From: Carya illinoinensis
Taxonomy: Eukaryota; Streptophyta; Magnoliopsida; Fagales; Juglandaceae
Assembly: GCF_018687715.1 (NCBI RefSeq)
Contig: NC_056755.1
Coordinates: 12,583,501 to 12,647,500 of the forward strand
Length of the DNA stretch: 64,000 nt
Direction of reading: 5' to 3'
In this document: one piece after another, positions 11,550-23,190 of the stretch
Layout of the letters: each line of letters starts with the position of its first letter
How positions within the stretch are numbered: the first letter of the stretch is position 1
Translations under genes and position numbers: made by a program
The notes under the pieces: generated by a model
Databases searched by the model: none
Told to the model about the DNA's origin: nothing
What the model saw: only the letters and a program-made list of their open reading frames with translations

Positions 11550-12177
11550 TTGTTTTTATTTATGTTTTCTTTCAAGCTGAACCTCTCTCTCTCTGAAGCT
11601 CACGAACCCAGCTCTTTGCCAAAGCCTCAAGATCCACTCCCTCTGCAAACAATAGGCAATGAAGTGCCGAAACTCTCTGGAAGCTGTGGGCGAGACATCT
11701 ACCTCCGCTCTGTCGTCTCCGGCCTATTCCACTCTGTCGGTCTCTCCCGATTCAACCCAGACAGCGCCGTAGACGATGGTTTCGTGGCCGCCGTTGGGTC
11801 GGGCCTCACCGGCCTAATCGTCTTGGCCAATCAGCTCAACCTCAACCGGGTGTTTTCCTACCAACATGTCCAAATACACCACAGCAAAACTCAGAAGAAA
11901 ACAAGCACCTGGGAGTTACAGAAGAGGATGAAGGTCATGAAAAGGAGACAAAGTTAGAACTACTTGGCCGAGCCAGCAGGCCATTCTGGGTACGTCTGAT
12001 CATATTTTCTGCATTAATATTTCTTGAATATTTGCATGCCCAATTGACCTATACATGATTTTTTCAACTTCCTGGACCAGTTTCGCCGGTACGACCGCTA
12101 CATATCTGTTATACCCTCATATCTTATCGCTGGCGAGCTAGATCGTTGCAGGCTCTGGCTTTTGCTTGTAGAATAAG
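11550..12177 (+). other. Possible small gene or gene fragment
   Basis: A 135-codon frame (11550-11957) with unusually GC-rich, coding-like composition for this spacer. A second frame overlaps its 3' part and can be spliced, with a GT at about 11992 and an AG before 12082, to give a short tail containing RPFWFRRYDRYISV and YLIAGELDR, ending at 12177. I recognise no domain in either. A CT-rich leader at 11580-11600 precedes it. It may be a broken gene whose frame has shifted; which frame is real I cannot decide. It converges on the gene at 12206-12589. Confidence 0.3.
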
Positions 12178-12205
12178 TCCACAATTATATATGTACACAA
12201 GCTGT

Positions 12206-12589
12206 TCAAGTAAGGCCTTTTGCTATGATTTCCAGTCTCTCAAAGAAAGATGCAGACTTTTCCATCAAGTTCCCCATCTTTCTCGCCTTCTCGCCAGTTT
12301 CCACCAAGCTTTTCAGCTCAGCCTTTGACCTGCTTTCGAGTTCCGCCTCGAAGCGTCTAAACTCGTCCATGGCGCTCTCCAAAACCGATTCAAGGTAGTC
12401 CTCGGCTTGTTGCAACTCGGTCTCGGCCTCTTCAACTTCCTTTTGCTGTTCTTGTTCCATGGCTGCCCATGACTTGTATGCTTCGATCTCGAAGAGTTTC
12501 ATGAGATCTTCAATGGTGGATGGATCAAAGCTCTTGTCTTGCAAGGCTTGATCTGAGAGGAGGGTGAAATGGTAGATGAGAGCTTCCAT
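12206..12589 (-). CDS. Small acidic coiled-coil protein, unknown function
   Basis: A single open frame of 127 codons with a good start context (AAGAAAGATGGAAGC on the minus strand). The protein is rich in Glu, Gln and Ala with heptad-like spacing from about residue 40 to 105 (EQEQQKEVEEAETELQQAED, SAMDEFRRFEAELESR), so it is probably a helical coiled coil. There is no signal peptide or membrane segment. Codon use and composition are clearly coding, against an AT-rich surround. I think it belongs to a conserved plant family, but I cannot name it with certainty. The last ~15 residues (after GNLMEKS) look less conserved in character, so a spliced alternative 3' end or a truncated copy is possible. 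Confidence 0.65.
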   Translation of the reverse strand: MEALIYHFTLLSDQALQDKSFDPSTIEDLMKLFEIEAYKSWAAMEQEQQKEVEEAETELQQAEDYLESVLESAMDEFRRFEAELESRSKAELKSLVETGEKARKMGNLMEKSASFFERLEIIAKGLT

Positions 12590-12599
12590 CTTTCTTGTT

Positions 12600-14286
12600 G
12601 GTCTGAATTGTGCAGATCTAGCTTCAGTAACGAGAAAGGCTAAAAGCTGGATGGTAGGCGAATCATATAAAGCAGGGGTATTTTTGGTCCTTTAAAAAGT
12701 ATGCCACCCACACTAAAAATAAATAAATAAACTTTTAGAAAAATATATAAATCACCTGAAATTAAAATGAAAGATACTATGCTTTATATTAAGTATATAA
12801 ATATTATATATTTTTTAAAAAAATAAATTAATTTTTAATAATAAATTCTGTTATTTTGTATTAAAAATACTCGATTTATAACTGTATGCATGTGGAGGAC
12901 AGCTTATTTTCCTTACGTTATCATCTCGTTCAATGTGAGGTTTATTATCAACTGTTGTCCTTTTGAAATTTGAAGAGAGAGAAACCTTTTGAGAGAGGTC
13001 ATACCATCTTTTCTCTTCATAAATAATAGACACTCATAATTAGAGGTGTCGTGTGTTAAAATATGTATAATTATAAAAGAACGGTAAGGATATCATTATT
13101 TTATTATGATTAGACTTATCTTATTGGATGTAACTACGGTAGCTATCTGTATGGTTCGAGAAAGTTAGGAACTTATTCATCAAGCAGGCCGAATCCATGC
13201 ATCATTTATTGCAGTGGATAGGAATAACGTTTAATAAAAAAATTCCCATCCGTCAAAAAAAAAAAATTTTTTAAAAATTCCTTAAAGCATTCCGTAAATA
13301 ACGGTGGAATCAAAATCATCTTGCTCTTCATCCCCTCGAGACTTTTATTACCATATTGTATTATTCCAAATTATCGATGCCAAGTACGTACTGCAGTGAT
13401 CTGACCTCCAACGTCTCTGAAATTAAATTTAATATTATATAGATATATAATTTGAGGAAGTGGGCATCATTGTGTCATGGAATTAAATATGCTAATGACA
13501 TGGAATGATGAGAATATATATTATTATATGACCCATAATGCTTCTAATAAAGACAAAATAAATCGCCGAAAGCATGCCATCAAAAGTACTCTGCAACTAA
13601 CTAATTACTTATCAAATTTTTTTTTTTTCAAAAAAAAAAGGAGCGGATCACGTTAGAAGAGAAATAACTTTTTACGACTAAAATTTTATAATTAAAAAAA
13701 TTATTTCTGACAATTTTTATAAAAAATAATCCTTTCAATTACAAAATTTTAATTACAAAAATCCATTTATGTTGTAAAAATTGGAAGCATGCATGAATTT
13801 TGTTTTCACCCGTTTGACAAGATCCATAACCGAAGAAAACCAAAAGTCTCTTATAAAAACACAGTAATTAGATGCATGTATTGACTACTTTCACCTTTTA
13901 TCCAAGAAAGAAAAATATAATATTGGACAGACGACGTGACTCGATCTCTAGGTTTAGGGGTGTCCCACGTTGGCTATTGAGAAAAGGAATGAAAATTGCA
14001 GTATTAAAGGGACACATGATTAATAATATTTGATGCATGACCAAATGAATGCTACAAATTAGGTTTCAACGTCTTTTAAGTGACAAGTGAAAGGGTAAGG
14101 CCAAGAAAGAAGATATTCAAAGATATCCCGTACTCTGTATATATACCTACTATCTAACTTTTTGTCGAACCAAATTATGAATCAAGACCACCCTGCTTTT
14201 GCTGTACGTTAATTAGACAATTATCTTTCTTTCTTCTTCATTTGCTTTGTCTCTCTTCGTTTTCTTTTTGCCCTTTTAGGGTTGTT

Positions 14287-14321
<35 letters not shown>

Positions 14322-15250
14322 TTCAACCAAATTAACGTCACTTTGATCAGTACTGTCAATTACTTTGTGGGGGAGTTTACCACTTAATTTCACATGCATG
14401 GACGTGATCGTGAAGAAGAAAGTTTTATTTTTATTTTTTTTATTCGCACGCCATCTATTATGTGAGTAGACAGAACTATCTTGGCTATCTTGGCTATCTT
14501 AGCTTTATTTGACAATTACGGTGATTTGTATATATAATAGTATTTGGTTTGGATGGAAAGTGGGCAAGTTGAGTGTAGTAGGTCGATTCATGACGCTCAT
14601 CTAATCTCTATCGAATAAAAAAGTTTACAGGGAAAGTTGGTGCTAAGTCCCTTTCTCGAAAGCTCCCTCCTACCGACACATCTAAGAGCTTTCGCTCGGA
14701 TTTGGTTTGGAGGAGACAAAGACCTATTATATTTGTTAGTTTTAAAAAATAAAGATAGACAATTTCAGAAAATATAATAAACGGGTAGCATAATGTATTA
14801 AATATGATGTTATATCATGTTCATAGTGTTGCGAGTAGAGCAGTTAATCTAACAATGTAACGGGTCGAAGACAGATTTAGTTGAGCATCCAAACAAGTCG
14901 TAATTCACAAAAAAAAAAAAAAAAAAACCAAAAACCGTTTTAAGGACGGCTGGTTTTCATTTGGTGGGACAGAATCCACTTCTGAGCACAAAAATATTGC
15001 ATGTGGGTTCCTCTTGTGTGTATTGTCACGTACACAAACATCCCACATTCCTCTAACGAAATAAAAGTAGTAAAAATATAGTTGTAAGCACAATTGTGTA
15101 CTGATCTGTACACCAATGTGATGTGATTGATCAAAAAGTAGATTTTATTGAAAACAATGTTAATTTAAATTTAAAGTATAAATGAATCAGTATTGGTACA
15201 CAGATTAGTACGCGACTGTGCTTGCATATAACAAAACTCATAAAAGTATT
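12600..15250. other. AT-rich spacer with a (CT)n microsatellite
   Basis: I see no supportable gene. The stretch contains homopolymer runs, an AT-rich MITE-like patch near 13640-13790, and a (CT)n microsatellite at 14288-14318 that follows a pyrimidine-rich segment. Confidence 0.6.
14288..14318 (+). repeat. (CT)n microsatellite
   Basis: About 15 uninterrupted CT dinucleotides, seen directly. Confidence 0.95.
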
Positions 15251-15725
15251 CCCCATTGAGCCACCCCGACTTCTATCATTTCGCTCCTCACCTTCTCTTT
15301 CCTCTCACTTCTTTTCTCTACTTTTTTTTGCCCTATCTCATAGGGTTTTCATGTCCTGGTAGTTTTGTTACTCTCATGAACTCCTGGCCTAAAGCTCTGT
15401 ACAAAGAGATTTTGGCCGTTGTCTTCTTTGGGTTTCTCTTTTTTGTTTTCTTTGGAGGGTTTTCTGGTGGAAAACGGTGCGGATTCGACCTCCTGGGTTT
15501 TTTCAGCCGTACCCATGTCTAAGATCTTCGATTTCAGTGGTAAGCTCTCGATTGCCTTAGAAAAACATAAGCGATATACTTTAAATATTCTTCTAAATGA
15601 CATAGTTAGTAGAGAATTCATCAAAATTAAGCCGTTACCTCTGTCTCTCTCTCTGTTTTTTTCAACAAAAACGGTGGCCCTTTGTTTTAGACCAGCTAAC
15701 TCTGATCCGTAGAATTTTTACAGGC

Positions 15726-15902
15726 CTTCTATAGTTGTCAAGCGCCGCAACTATGATACTACGTTGCTCTTCTGTAGTTGTCAGGCGCCGCAGCTATGAT
15801 ACTACGTTGCTCTTCTGTAGTTGTCAGGCGCCGCATAGCTATGACACTACTTTGCTCTTCTGTAGATGTCAGGCACCGCAGCTATGATACTACATTGCTC
15901 TT
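15726..15902 (+). repeat. Four-copy 43-bp tandem repeat upstream of the 142-aa gene
   Basis: Copies start at 15726, 15769, 15812 and 15857; the third is 45 bp because of a 2-bp insertion. The core reads GTAGTTGTCAGGCGCCGCAG followed by CTATGATACTAC and TTGCTCTTCT. Each copy holds the palindrome GGCGCC (one copy has lost it: GGCACC) and ends GTAGT...ACTAC. The array stops ~50 bp before a TATA box, so it sits where enhancer elements would be. Confidence 0.9.
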
Positions 15903-15952
15903 GTCTTTTGTAGAGAAATACTTCACAAGAGATGAGTAGTCATAATTTTCTC

Positions 15953-15959
15953 TATAAAA
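15953..15959 (+). promoter_or_regulatory. TATA box for the 142-aa gene
   Basis: TATAAAA, 102 bases ahead of the ATG at 16061, in a position that would give a leader of roughly 75 nt that is rich in TTC/CTT. It follows directly after the 43-bp repeats. Confidence 0.55.
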
Positions 15960-16060
15960 GAATTATTCAGTTCATCTTCTTTCGCATCTCATCTTCTTCA
16001 CTTTTCTGAAATTAGTCTGCATTCTTACTCTGCAATCTCTTTCTGCTTTCTCACTTTGCA

Positions 16061-16489
16061 ATGGCTCAGCAATCTTCTCATTACCACTACATGAGGTATC
16101 CTGCACCTCGTTCACCAGTTGTTTCTGCTTCTTCCGTAGGTGCTATTATGCAATCTAATAATGATCTGACTAATAAGTCAGATAATGAACTTATCTACGA
16201 GCTTGTGAGTCTCGGTACCCGATACTCATCAGCCATTGTCGTATATTCTCAGCGACTACAATCCAGGACTGGTGGGGTTGACAAACTCCACGAGAATATT
16301 GCTATCCTTCAGCGGCTTCTTATGGAGTCCAACATAAAGATGGAAGCACTAAAGCGAGATAACAGAGATTTAAAATTTTTGCTTAAATCTTCTTTTCGAG
16401 TGGCTACTCCTTTAGATAGGAAAGGCATGCAGATTTTTGAAGAGCAAGAGCGTTTAAAGATTGAGGCGAAAAGCCTCAAATTTCTGTAA
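16061..16489 (+). CDS. Intronless 142-aa coiled-coil protein, unknown family
   Basis: A complete small transcription unit: a TATA box, a pyrimidine-rich leader, the start context TTTGCAATGGCT, 142 codons, a stop and an AATAAA at 16504. The protein has a Ser/Tyr/Pro-rich N-terminus (SSHYHYMRYPAPRSP), then a helical region from about residue 38 onward. Around residues 66-110 and 120-140 it has coiled-coil character (LQSRTGGVDKLHENIAILQR, KMEALKRDNRDLKFLL, EEQERLKIEAKSL). I do not recognise the family. The compact, intronless design with a repeat-bearing promoter is unlike its neighbours. It could be a retrogene, a captured transposon gene, or a fragment of an endogenous viral element; I see no gag, RT or movement-protein motif to decide. 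Confidence 0.6.
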   Translation: MAQQSSHYHYMRYPAPRSPVVSASSVGAIMQSNNDLTNKSDNELIYELVSLGTRYSSAIVVYSQRLQSRTGGVDKLHENIAILQRLLMESNIKMEALKRDNRDLKFLLKSSFRVATPLDRKGMQIFEEQERLKIEAKSLKFL

Positions 16490-16509
16490 TTTTGCTTCGA
16501 CATAATAAA

Positions 16510-17723
16510 ATAATACTTCACAAATATTCATATTTGTATTTCTATCTTCTGTTAGATCTTCTATGTGTTCCATTTTATTTTTCCTTTAATAATGCACAAT
16601 TTCTTACAAAACCGTAATATGAATCTGAAATACTAATTGTATTTAAGATATGGTATTTTAGATCTAATAATTTTATTCATCTCCTCCATGAATGTTCTCT
16701 AAATCCCAATTGAAACTTGTCATTTTATAAAGTTTTTAGTTACAATTCACTTGTAAAATCTTTACTTGTTATTTGAAAAAATTCCAGTGGATCAAGATAT
16801 CAACAATCATGACAGTGTTGCTGCTCTCCTCTTAAACATGTTGATTCACATGAATAACCTCAATTGCTCCAGTATACTGAATGAGATGTACTTATTTCTT
16901 TTGTTCTTTATTTTAGGACATTTTGAACTTTTGCCATTTATTGTAGTAATAACATAATTAAAGATGAACTGATGACTACTGCATAATATGCACGGAATTC
17001 TACCTGCAGTGTACTAAAATGAAGTAATTTGTTATGTTATATGTAATCAACACATTTCCTAATCAATTTGTGCTATTATCTGCTTCTACAAATTATTGAT
17101 ATGCTTTAGTGTTTCCAGAAGAGCAAAAGCACATAGTGAAACAGTTTCTGAATTTCAGGTCAATGATAGAGAATCCCTCATTTCTCATTAACTTCTAACC
17201 GACACTTACTTATCAAATGACACCTAGACAAAAAAATAAATCCATAACTCATTTTGTTGTTTATATCTGTGCAGTGTAATATTTTGTTGTTTATATGTTT
17301 ATTATGAAGAGGAAGAAAATTGTTAAAATATAGATGAAATTCTATCTATTTATAACTAAATTGAAAAATTTTTAAATTGTTACACTTAATAAAAATATCA
17401 ATTTGGCACACGTGGATCGCACGTGCTGCTTTACTAATATATATATAATCATGAATATATTTACAGGATACATATACAACCTGAGATACAGATAAGTACC
17501 AAAACTAAAGGAGGATATTGAGAGAGAGAGAGAGAGAGAGATAAGTATGAGGCTATAAGATAAACTTCCACGGTAGGAGAAAAATAGTCGATATCCATAA
17601 ACTCCACAATAATAGCAACAAATAATGTAGAATCCAGCTCACAAGCCCATCCCTCCCACTCGACCAGATGGATCTCTATGCAATAGCTCAACTTCTATTG
17701 TTTTACCCTACACCTACCATTGA
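16510..17723. other. Spacer before UGT copy 2
   Basis: AT-rich, holding the last two putative exons of the fragment at 15515-17157 and a (GA)n run at 17519-17540. From about 17560 to 17723 it matches the 3' flank of UGT copy 1 in reverse orientation. Confidence 0.6.
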
Positions 17724-19381
17724 CTAATGGAGAGCCTCCTTAATCAACCTTTCAAAATTCTTGTAAGATGAGCCTCCAATATCAGTAGCTTCCTCTGCTT
17801 TCTTCTTCCATTCTACTGCCTTTTGCCTCATCGCCTTTCCCTTATCCCCGGCCATCATTTCCTTAACGAGTGCTTCGATCTCATCACGTTTAACATCATT
17901 GTTGACTTCCATGCCAATCCCCCAACTAGTGCAAGCGTATCGACAATTGGTTTGCTGCTCTGCAAAAAATGGCCAGCAAATAATAGGCACACCACCACAA
18001 ACACTTTCCAAAGTGGAATTCCACCCGCAGTGTGTTAGGAAAACGCCCACAGATGGGTGTGCCAGAACTTGGCCTTGGGGGCACCAGTTTGCTATCAATC
18101 CCCTGTCCTTTATGTCCTCAAAGAATTCTTCAGGCAAAATTGCCGAGTCTCCCATCACTACATCAGGCCGAACAATCCACAAAAATGAGTGCTTACTATT
18201 TGCAAGCCCCCATGCAAACTCCTTCAGATGTTGTTCTGTCATAACAGTCACACTGCCATAATTCACGTAAACAACTGAATTGGGTTCTCTTTTGTCAAGC
18301 CATTGGAGGCATTTCGAGTCTTCTTTCCATAAGCTTGTACTTAGAGACTTTAGTTGGCTATCAGGGACCTGCCGACTTAGCAGGGAAAGCGGGCCTATGG
18401 TGTATATATTGCGAGGGAATCTGGCCGAAATTTCCTCGAGTACTTCATATTCAAACTCATCAAATGTGTTGAAGATAATCGCTGAAGAACTCAAGCAATT
18501 TTGCGCTTCTGACCCCAGAAAGTCGAACATGATATCCCTAGTGTCGGTGACTCTGATAAAGCTAGGGAGGTCCTTGAGCCTGATGTTTTTCATGCCTGGG
18601 ATCCAGTCGATTGGTGTGTCAAGCTTTCCATCATGCATGAAGCTTTTGTCTGCAACACATGAAAGAGATCTCGATATAAAATAAGTTGTTAAAACTAATT
18701 AAGTGATTACAATTCAGTCACTTCTTGATGGAGGCTTCTCTTTCCTTCAGTTATGATTGATCTGGCCAGAGGTGCTTATATATATGACTCCTTTTTATTA
18801 TTATTAAATCTTATGACAACCTCTAGCACCATGCAAGAAGCTTTGAAAACAAAAATAATCCAAGTACCTTTGAAGGGAACAAAGCCTCTTTTGATGAGTT
18901 CAGTGAAGGACAGATATCCCTGGAAGCCACAAGCCGATGCAGTCCAGAATTGTATCTCCGGGATGCCTAATTCTTCAGCAGCTTTACTTGCAAAGCCCAT
19001 AACCCCATCCGGTATTATGCAACTAACAGGAGGCACTTCAGACTCATGTACAGAATTGAGCTTAAGCACTAGCTCTTTAAAGGGTGCCAAGCAGTTCTTT
19101 CTTGTGGAATCACTAAGGGCAGGGACATCTTGGGTTGCATCACGGTCAGAAGGCGGCAACCCGTCCGGTATGGTTTCGAAGCGGAAATCTGGCAGGCCCT
19201 TGACGTGATCTGCTCCTTTGGACCGGATTAAGCGCTTGTGGTTGAACTCAGTGTTGACAAAGGTTATGTGAAAACCCTTGAAGTGTAGGAGCTTGGCTAA
19301 TTGCATCATGGGGTTCACATGGCCTTGTGCTGGGTATGGAACACATACTGCATGGGGTTTCTCCACTCCTACTGAACCCAT
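17724..19381 (-). CDS. UGT85-type UDP-glucosyltransferase, copy 2
   Basis: Minus-strand exons 18868-19381 and 17724-18649 with a 218-bp intron give 479 residues, the same structure as copy 1. The ATG is at 19381 (AAAGATGGG). Catalytic His21 (PAQGHVNP), Asp125 (CIIPDG) and the PSPG box at residues 360-403 ending in Gln are kept. By eye the proteins differ at 16 of 171 first-exon residues (for example R5G, K7E, F16Y, Y38H, N67R, S124P) but at only 5 of about 308 second-exon residues. The first exon forms the acceptor-binding N-terminal domain, so the two enzymes could differ in substrate. Homology to copy 1 stops within about 20 bases upstream of the ATG, so the promoters are unrelated at close range. 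It is intact and likely functional. Confidence 0.93.
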
Positions 19382-19393
19382 CTTTATAGCCAA

Positions 19394-21480
19394 TTGAGCT
19401 TAGATATTGGTGGAACCAGAGTTCTAGGATGATGATACGTAGCTTAGTTTGCTCCTTTTATACAGAAAAAAATGCTTTGGTATTAGCCCTAAAACGGAAT
19501 AAACATATCTCATAAAGTGTTAAGAGACGTAACGAAAATAAATGCATTTATGGAACATGACAAGTGACAGCTAATATCAAGGAGTTCTCAGTCAACCATT
19601 CACCTCGAGGTTTCCACAATGACAGAATTTCACAGGAACTTAAGCTTAAACATGATAGCTTTGTTACATTTTGAAAGATGCTTGTAAACATTAACGAACA
19701 GTACTTCTCTTTTTTTTTTCTTCGCGAACAGTACTTCATGATGTCACTTCCTTTTTTATATATTAATGTGATTAATGCATATTCAAAAGTATTCCGGTGG
19801 AGTGTACCAAAGGGAAAGAGCATGTGCCACATAATAGTTGGCTGAGCGGATTGTCAGGACCGAAGTATTAATTAATTGCGTATCTGACCCTTGTATTGTT
19901 ATTTGTTCGTATGAATACTCGATGCTCTTGACTTTTAAAGTAATTTTGTAAGTGACATTTGGTATTTGATACTGAGTTGCAATCTAAAATTGTCGGGCCG
20001 GTAGTAGCACCGCTCGTTTATATCAATAGTTATTTTTGTAATTTTTTTATATTTTTTTAAATATCACTTCCTAATCATTAAAAAAAAAAAATTGCCAAAT
20101 AACATACTGTAGCGGTCACGGGCGGCATTCGAGCTTTATTCATCGGACGGTGGGGATCTTTTTCACTATGAACATCCAGTACATGTTAAAACGTGCAGGT
20201 TGCTTGTTAGTGCGCATTGTGCCAAAAGATGTGCGCATCGGTTCTTGTGCCAATCAATTTTTGAGCAGTACAATTTTGAATTGACTTTTTCGGAGCTGGC
20301 CAACTTTGTCTGAGGATATTTAAAAGACCAATCCGGAGTTGTAGGAGCGAAATTTATGGATAATGCTTTATCCACATAAGGTGACCACATTCGATTGTAC
20401 TTTTTTTTTTTTAATATATATTTTTTTATTTAATAATTAAGAAAATATTTTTAAATGATATTATGATTTTTATTTATTTTTAAAAAATATTTAAATATAT
20501 TAAAAAAATACATATAAAAATTAAAAAAAAAAAAATTGTTTTACCTTTTCGGTAGCCACCTTCGGTGGCGTTTCTTTGTGGCGTCCGAAATTTATAGGAT
20601 TGGTGAGTCGCTGATCGCTTGGCTGTCACTTTATAAGCAGTAAAAGTTATAATCACTTGGCTGTCATCTTATAAGCAAATCAAAAAATAAAAATCTGAAA
20701 AAGAAAAAGACTTACTTTTAGAATCTGGTGATGAGCTCAAAGGTAAATATATAAGATAGGGCTGAGAATTAGGAGAGAGAGAGAGAGGTATGTATCAATA
20801 AAATAACTGGTAGTGTGGAAGTGGGTTGGCAATGACGTCAGTGTCTACCCCGTCGATAAGAACTGGCGGCAAAGCTGGGTGACTTTGAGTCTAGGGGTTG
20901 GGATTCGGGACAGGGAGAGGAGGGGGACTCGAGGCTAGGTGGAATGCATGGATAAAAATGGAAAATAAAAAAAATAATAATAATTTAGATGATATGACAT
21001 TCTACTATCAGTTTATGAAAATTTTTTGTAGGATTCTTGGATGACTCTGACAACCCTCTAAAAATAATGATAACCAGTTTGTTAGTATCCTTTATAGAAT
21101 TTTTGTGTGGCTCTAGCAATCCCTCTTATTTATTTGCTTGTTTATTGACATTTCAAAAGGATTAATATTGATATGGAAACATTTCACTTACCATAAAAAA
21201 TATTGATATTTTAATTTTGTTTAGTCTGTTAATGAGTTTTATAAAAATTGTTATGTTTTGCATCCGCGTCTTATAAGCGGTAAAATCTTTTCATGGTAAA
21301 CTCTTCTTTTTTTTCTTTTTTTGAAGAGGACAGCACCTTCATATCTTCATTAGAGACCATCACTTTTAGTAAAGAAATACAGTAAAAGCATCAAAATAGT
21401 ATAAAAAAAAAAAAAAAAAAACTGACAAATAAAATCTCTAAAAACAAAAAAAACTAACCAACCAACTAAAGTCGAATATT
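19394..21480. other. Spacer with right-hand direct repeat
   Basis: Upstream region of UGT copy 2, then the direct repeat 19915-20660 with an AT-rich MITE-like insert (about 20395-20570), then unassigned DNA with a GC-richer patch at 20815-20945. No supportable gene. Confidence 0.6.
19915..20660 (+). repeat. Right copy of the ~650-bp direct repeat
   Basis: Matches 7310-7960 in the same orientation. It begins in the copia LTR end (GATACTGAGTTGCAATC) but has lost its outermost bases, and it lacks the 60-bp duplication. An AT-rich insert of about 175 bp near 20395-20570 interrupts the match. Confidence 0.75.
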
Positions 21481-23190
21481 TGGTAGACCCAATTTCTCCA
21501 TTTTAAAAGACCCTTTGAGAGGCCTTGGTAGCTAGGCAACATTAGCCGTGCACCCCTCCGCCCCTAACATAGCAAGAAAATTTGCCCATGTTGAGTGCAA
21601 TGACTTTTCCTTATCTTCCTTCCTTGCTTTACATCTCCTATTCCATAAGTACCAAATCAAGATACAAAGAATAATACCAAAAAGAGACTCTACTTGTGAA
21701 TTTTTCTTAGCCTTAAGAAACCAACTCTCTACTCGAATCCGCCACCCACTACCTCACATGGATGTCGTACCAACCGAAAAAAAGGCCCACTCCCACATCT
21801 CCAAAAAATTCCCTTTAGCCAAAACATAGTTCAAGTCTTCATACCCCCCGTGTCACAACAATTATTTCTGGAAACAAGCAATATACCAAGCTTACAAACT
21901 TGATTATCGACACTCAAGACACTGATAAAAGCTTTCCAGATCATAACTGAATTTTTTTTTTTTGGTAAGGACAAATGCCAAACCCAGTTAAACCAGTCCA
22001 CCTTTAGGACTTGAAATTGAATATGACTCCAAGCACTTTTAGTTGATAAATTACCATCCACATTATCAGTCCATGCGAGAATATCATACACATGTTTATA
22101 TATTCCTAAATTGTCCACCACAGCCATTGCATTTTCCGAACCCACCAGTCGAAAGATAACATTGATATCCCAGCCATACTCCAGTTTGCATTCTCTAATG
22201 GTAGTTTTCGGAAATGGAACATTGGAATGATAGTTAATTAAATGGCTCCCATTCGACCATTTATAATACCAAAAAAATATTTTACCCCCTCTAACCCTCC
22301 AACGAGAAAGATTAAGAATCAAAGAGGAAGGTTAAGAATCAAAGGTAAACACTTAGCAATCATTTGCCAATTCCTATATCCCTTATTTGTATCTACAAAC
22401 GAGACATGGTTATTCTTCACATATTTTGCTCTAAAAAAGAATTCGTCCATAAGAAATTCTCATGAAGCAATTTCCAAGAAAATTTTACATATAGAGACTG
22501 TTGAATCTCATCCAACCTCTTAATTCCCAAACCACCTTCCTCTTGATCTGGTAGACACATTTTATCGCATGCTCTCCAACTAGGTTTATTCTTTCCTTCC
22601 ATGGAGCCCTAAAAAAAATTCCTAAAGTAGGTATTTAATAGTTTGAACACTATCCTCAGTACCTGAAGAGTAGATACCAAATGAATAGGCATACTTGATA
22701 AAACTTGTTTGATCATGATCAATCGGACGCCTTGTGAAAGCAACTAAGATTGATAGCCATCAACTCTTTTTCGTACTCAAACCACTAGGTCCTCCAAATG
22801 TACAGCTTTCAGTTTTTTTGAGATAATTGGAACTCCCAAGTATCAAAAAAAAAAAAAAACTGTCTCTTTAAAACTATAGACTGAAGAAGAACATGCCGAT
22901 GAGCAAATGTAATATGTTTTGAGAAAATGAGAGAAGATTTCTCCACACTTACAATCTATCCCAACCATGACTACTCATATGTTGCAAAAATTCTCAATAT
23001 GTTTCAAAGGGACTTGAGATTACCACTTGTAAAAATAATTATGTTATCCATGTATAAAAGGTGCAAGATAAGCGGAACCCCTCTTGGATGAGCAAAAGAT
23101 TCAATTTTACCTTCCATAAATTCCCACTTTAAAAGCCAAGATAAGATTTTCATGGTAAACTTTTGTTTGTACCAAAACCATTGAATCATA
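21480..23190 (-). mobile_element. LINE (non-LTR retrotransposon) remnant
   Basis: Minus-strand pieces in pol order. 23004-23189 holds the RT catalytic region, with LLYMDNIIIF in place of the usual YADD. 22417-22602 holds the end of RT (WRACDKMCLPDQEEGGLGIK). 21831-22322 holds the C-terminal zinc-binding domain (zf-RVT), with STKSAWSHIQFQ, FNWVWHLSLPKKKN and a WKAF segment. Several frameshifts and stops separate the pieces, and the YADD motif is altered, so the element is dead. Confidence 0.75.

Larger units (their letters stand above)
15515..17157 (+). pseudogene. Possible gene fragment: three short exons
   Basis: Three segments with good splice signals keep one frame open: 15515-15539 (ATG, then MSKIFDFS), 16788-16887 (DQDINNHDSVAALLLNMLIH) and 17119-17157 (RAKAHSETVSEFQ). 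The donors are GTAAGC, GTACTT and GTCAAT. The joined product is only about 55 residues and then runs into spacer beside the second UGT gene, so the 3' part may have been lost when the UGT copy arrived. I recognise no family. The 142-codon gene at 16061 would lie inside its first intron. Chance splicing is a real alternative. Confidence 0.28.
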
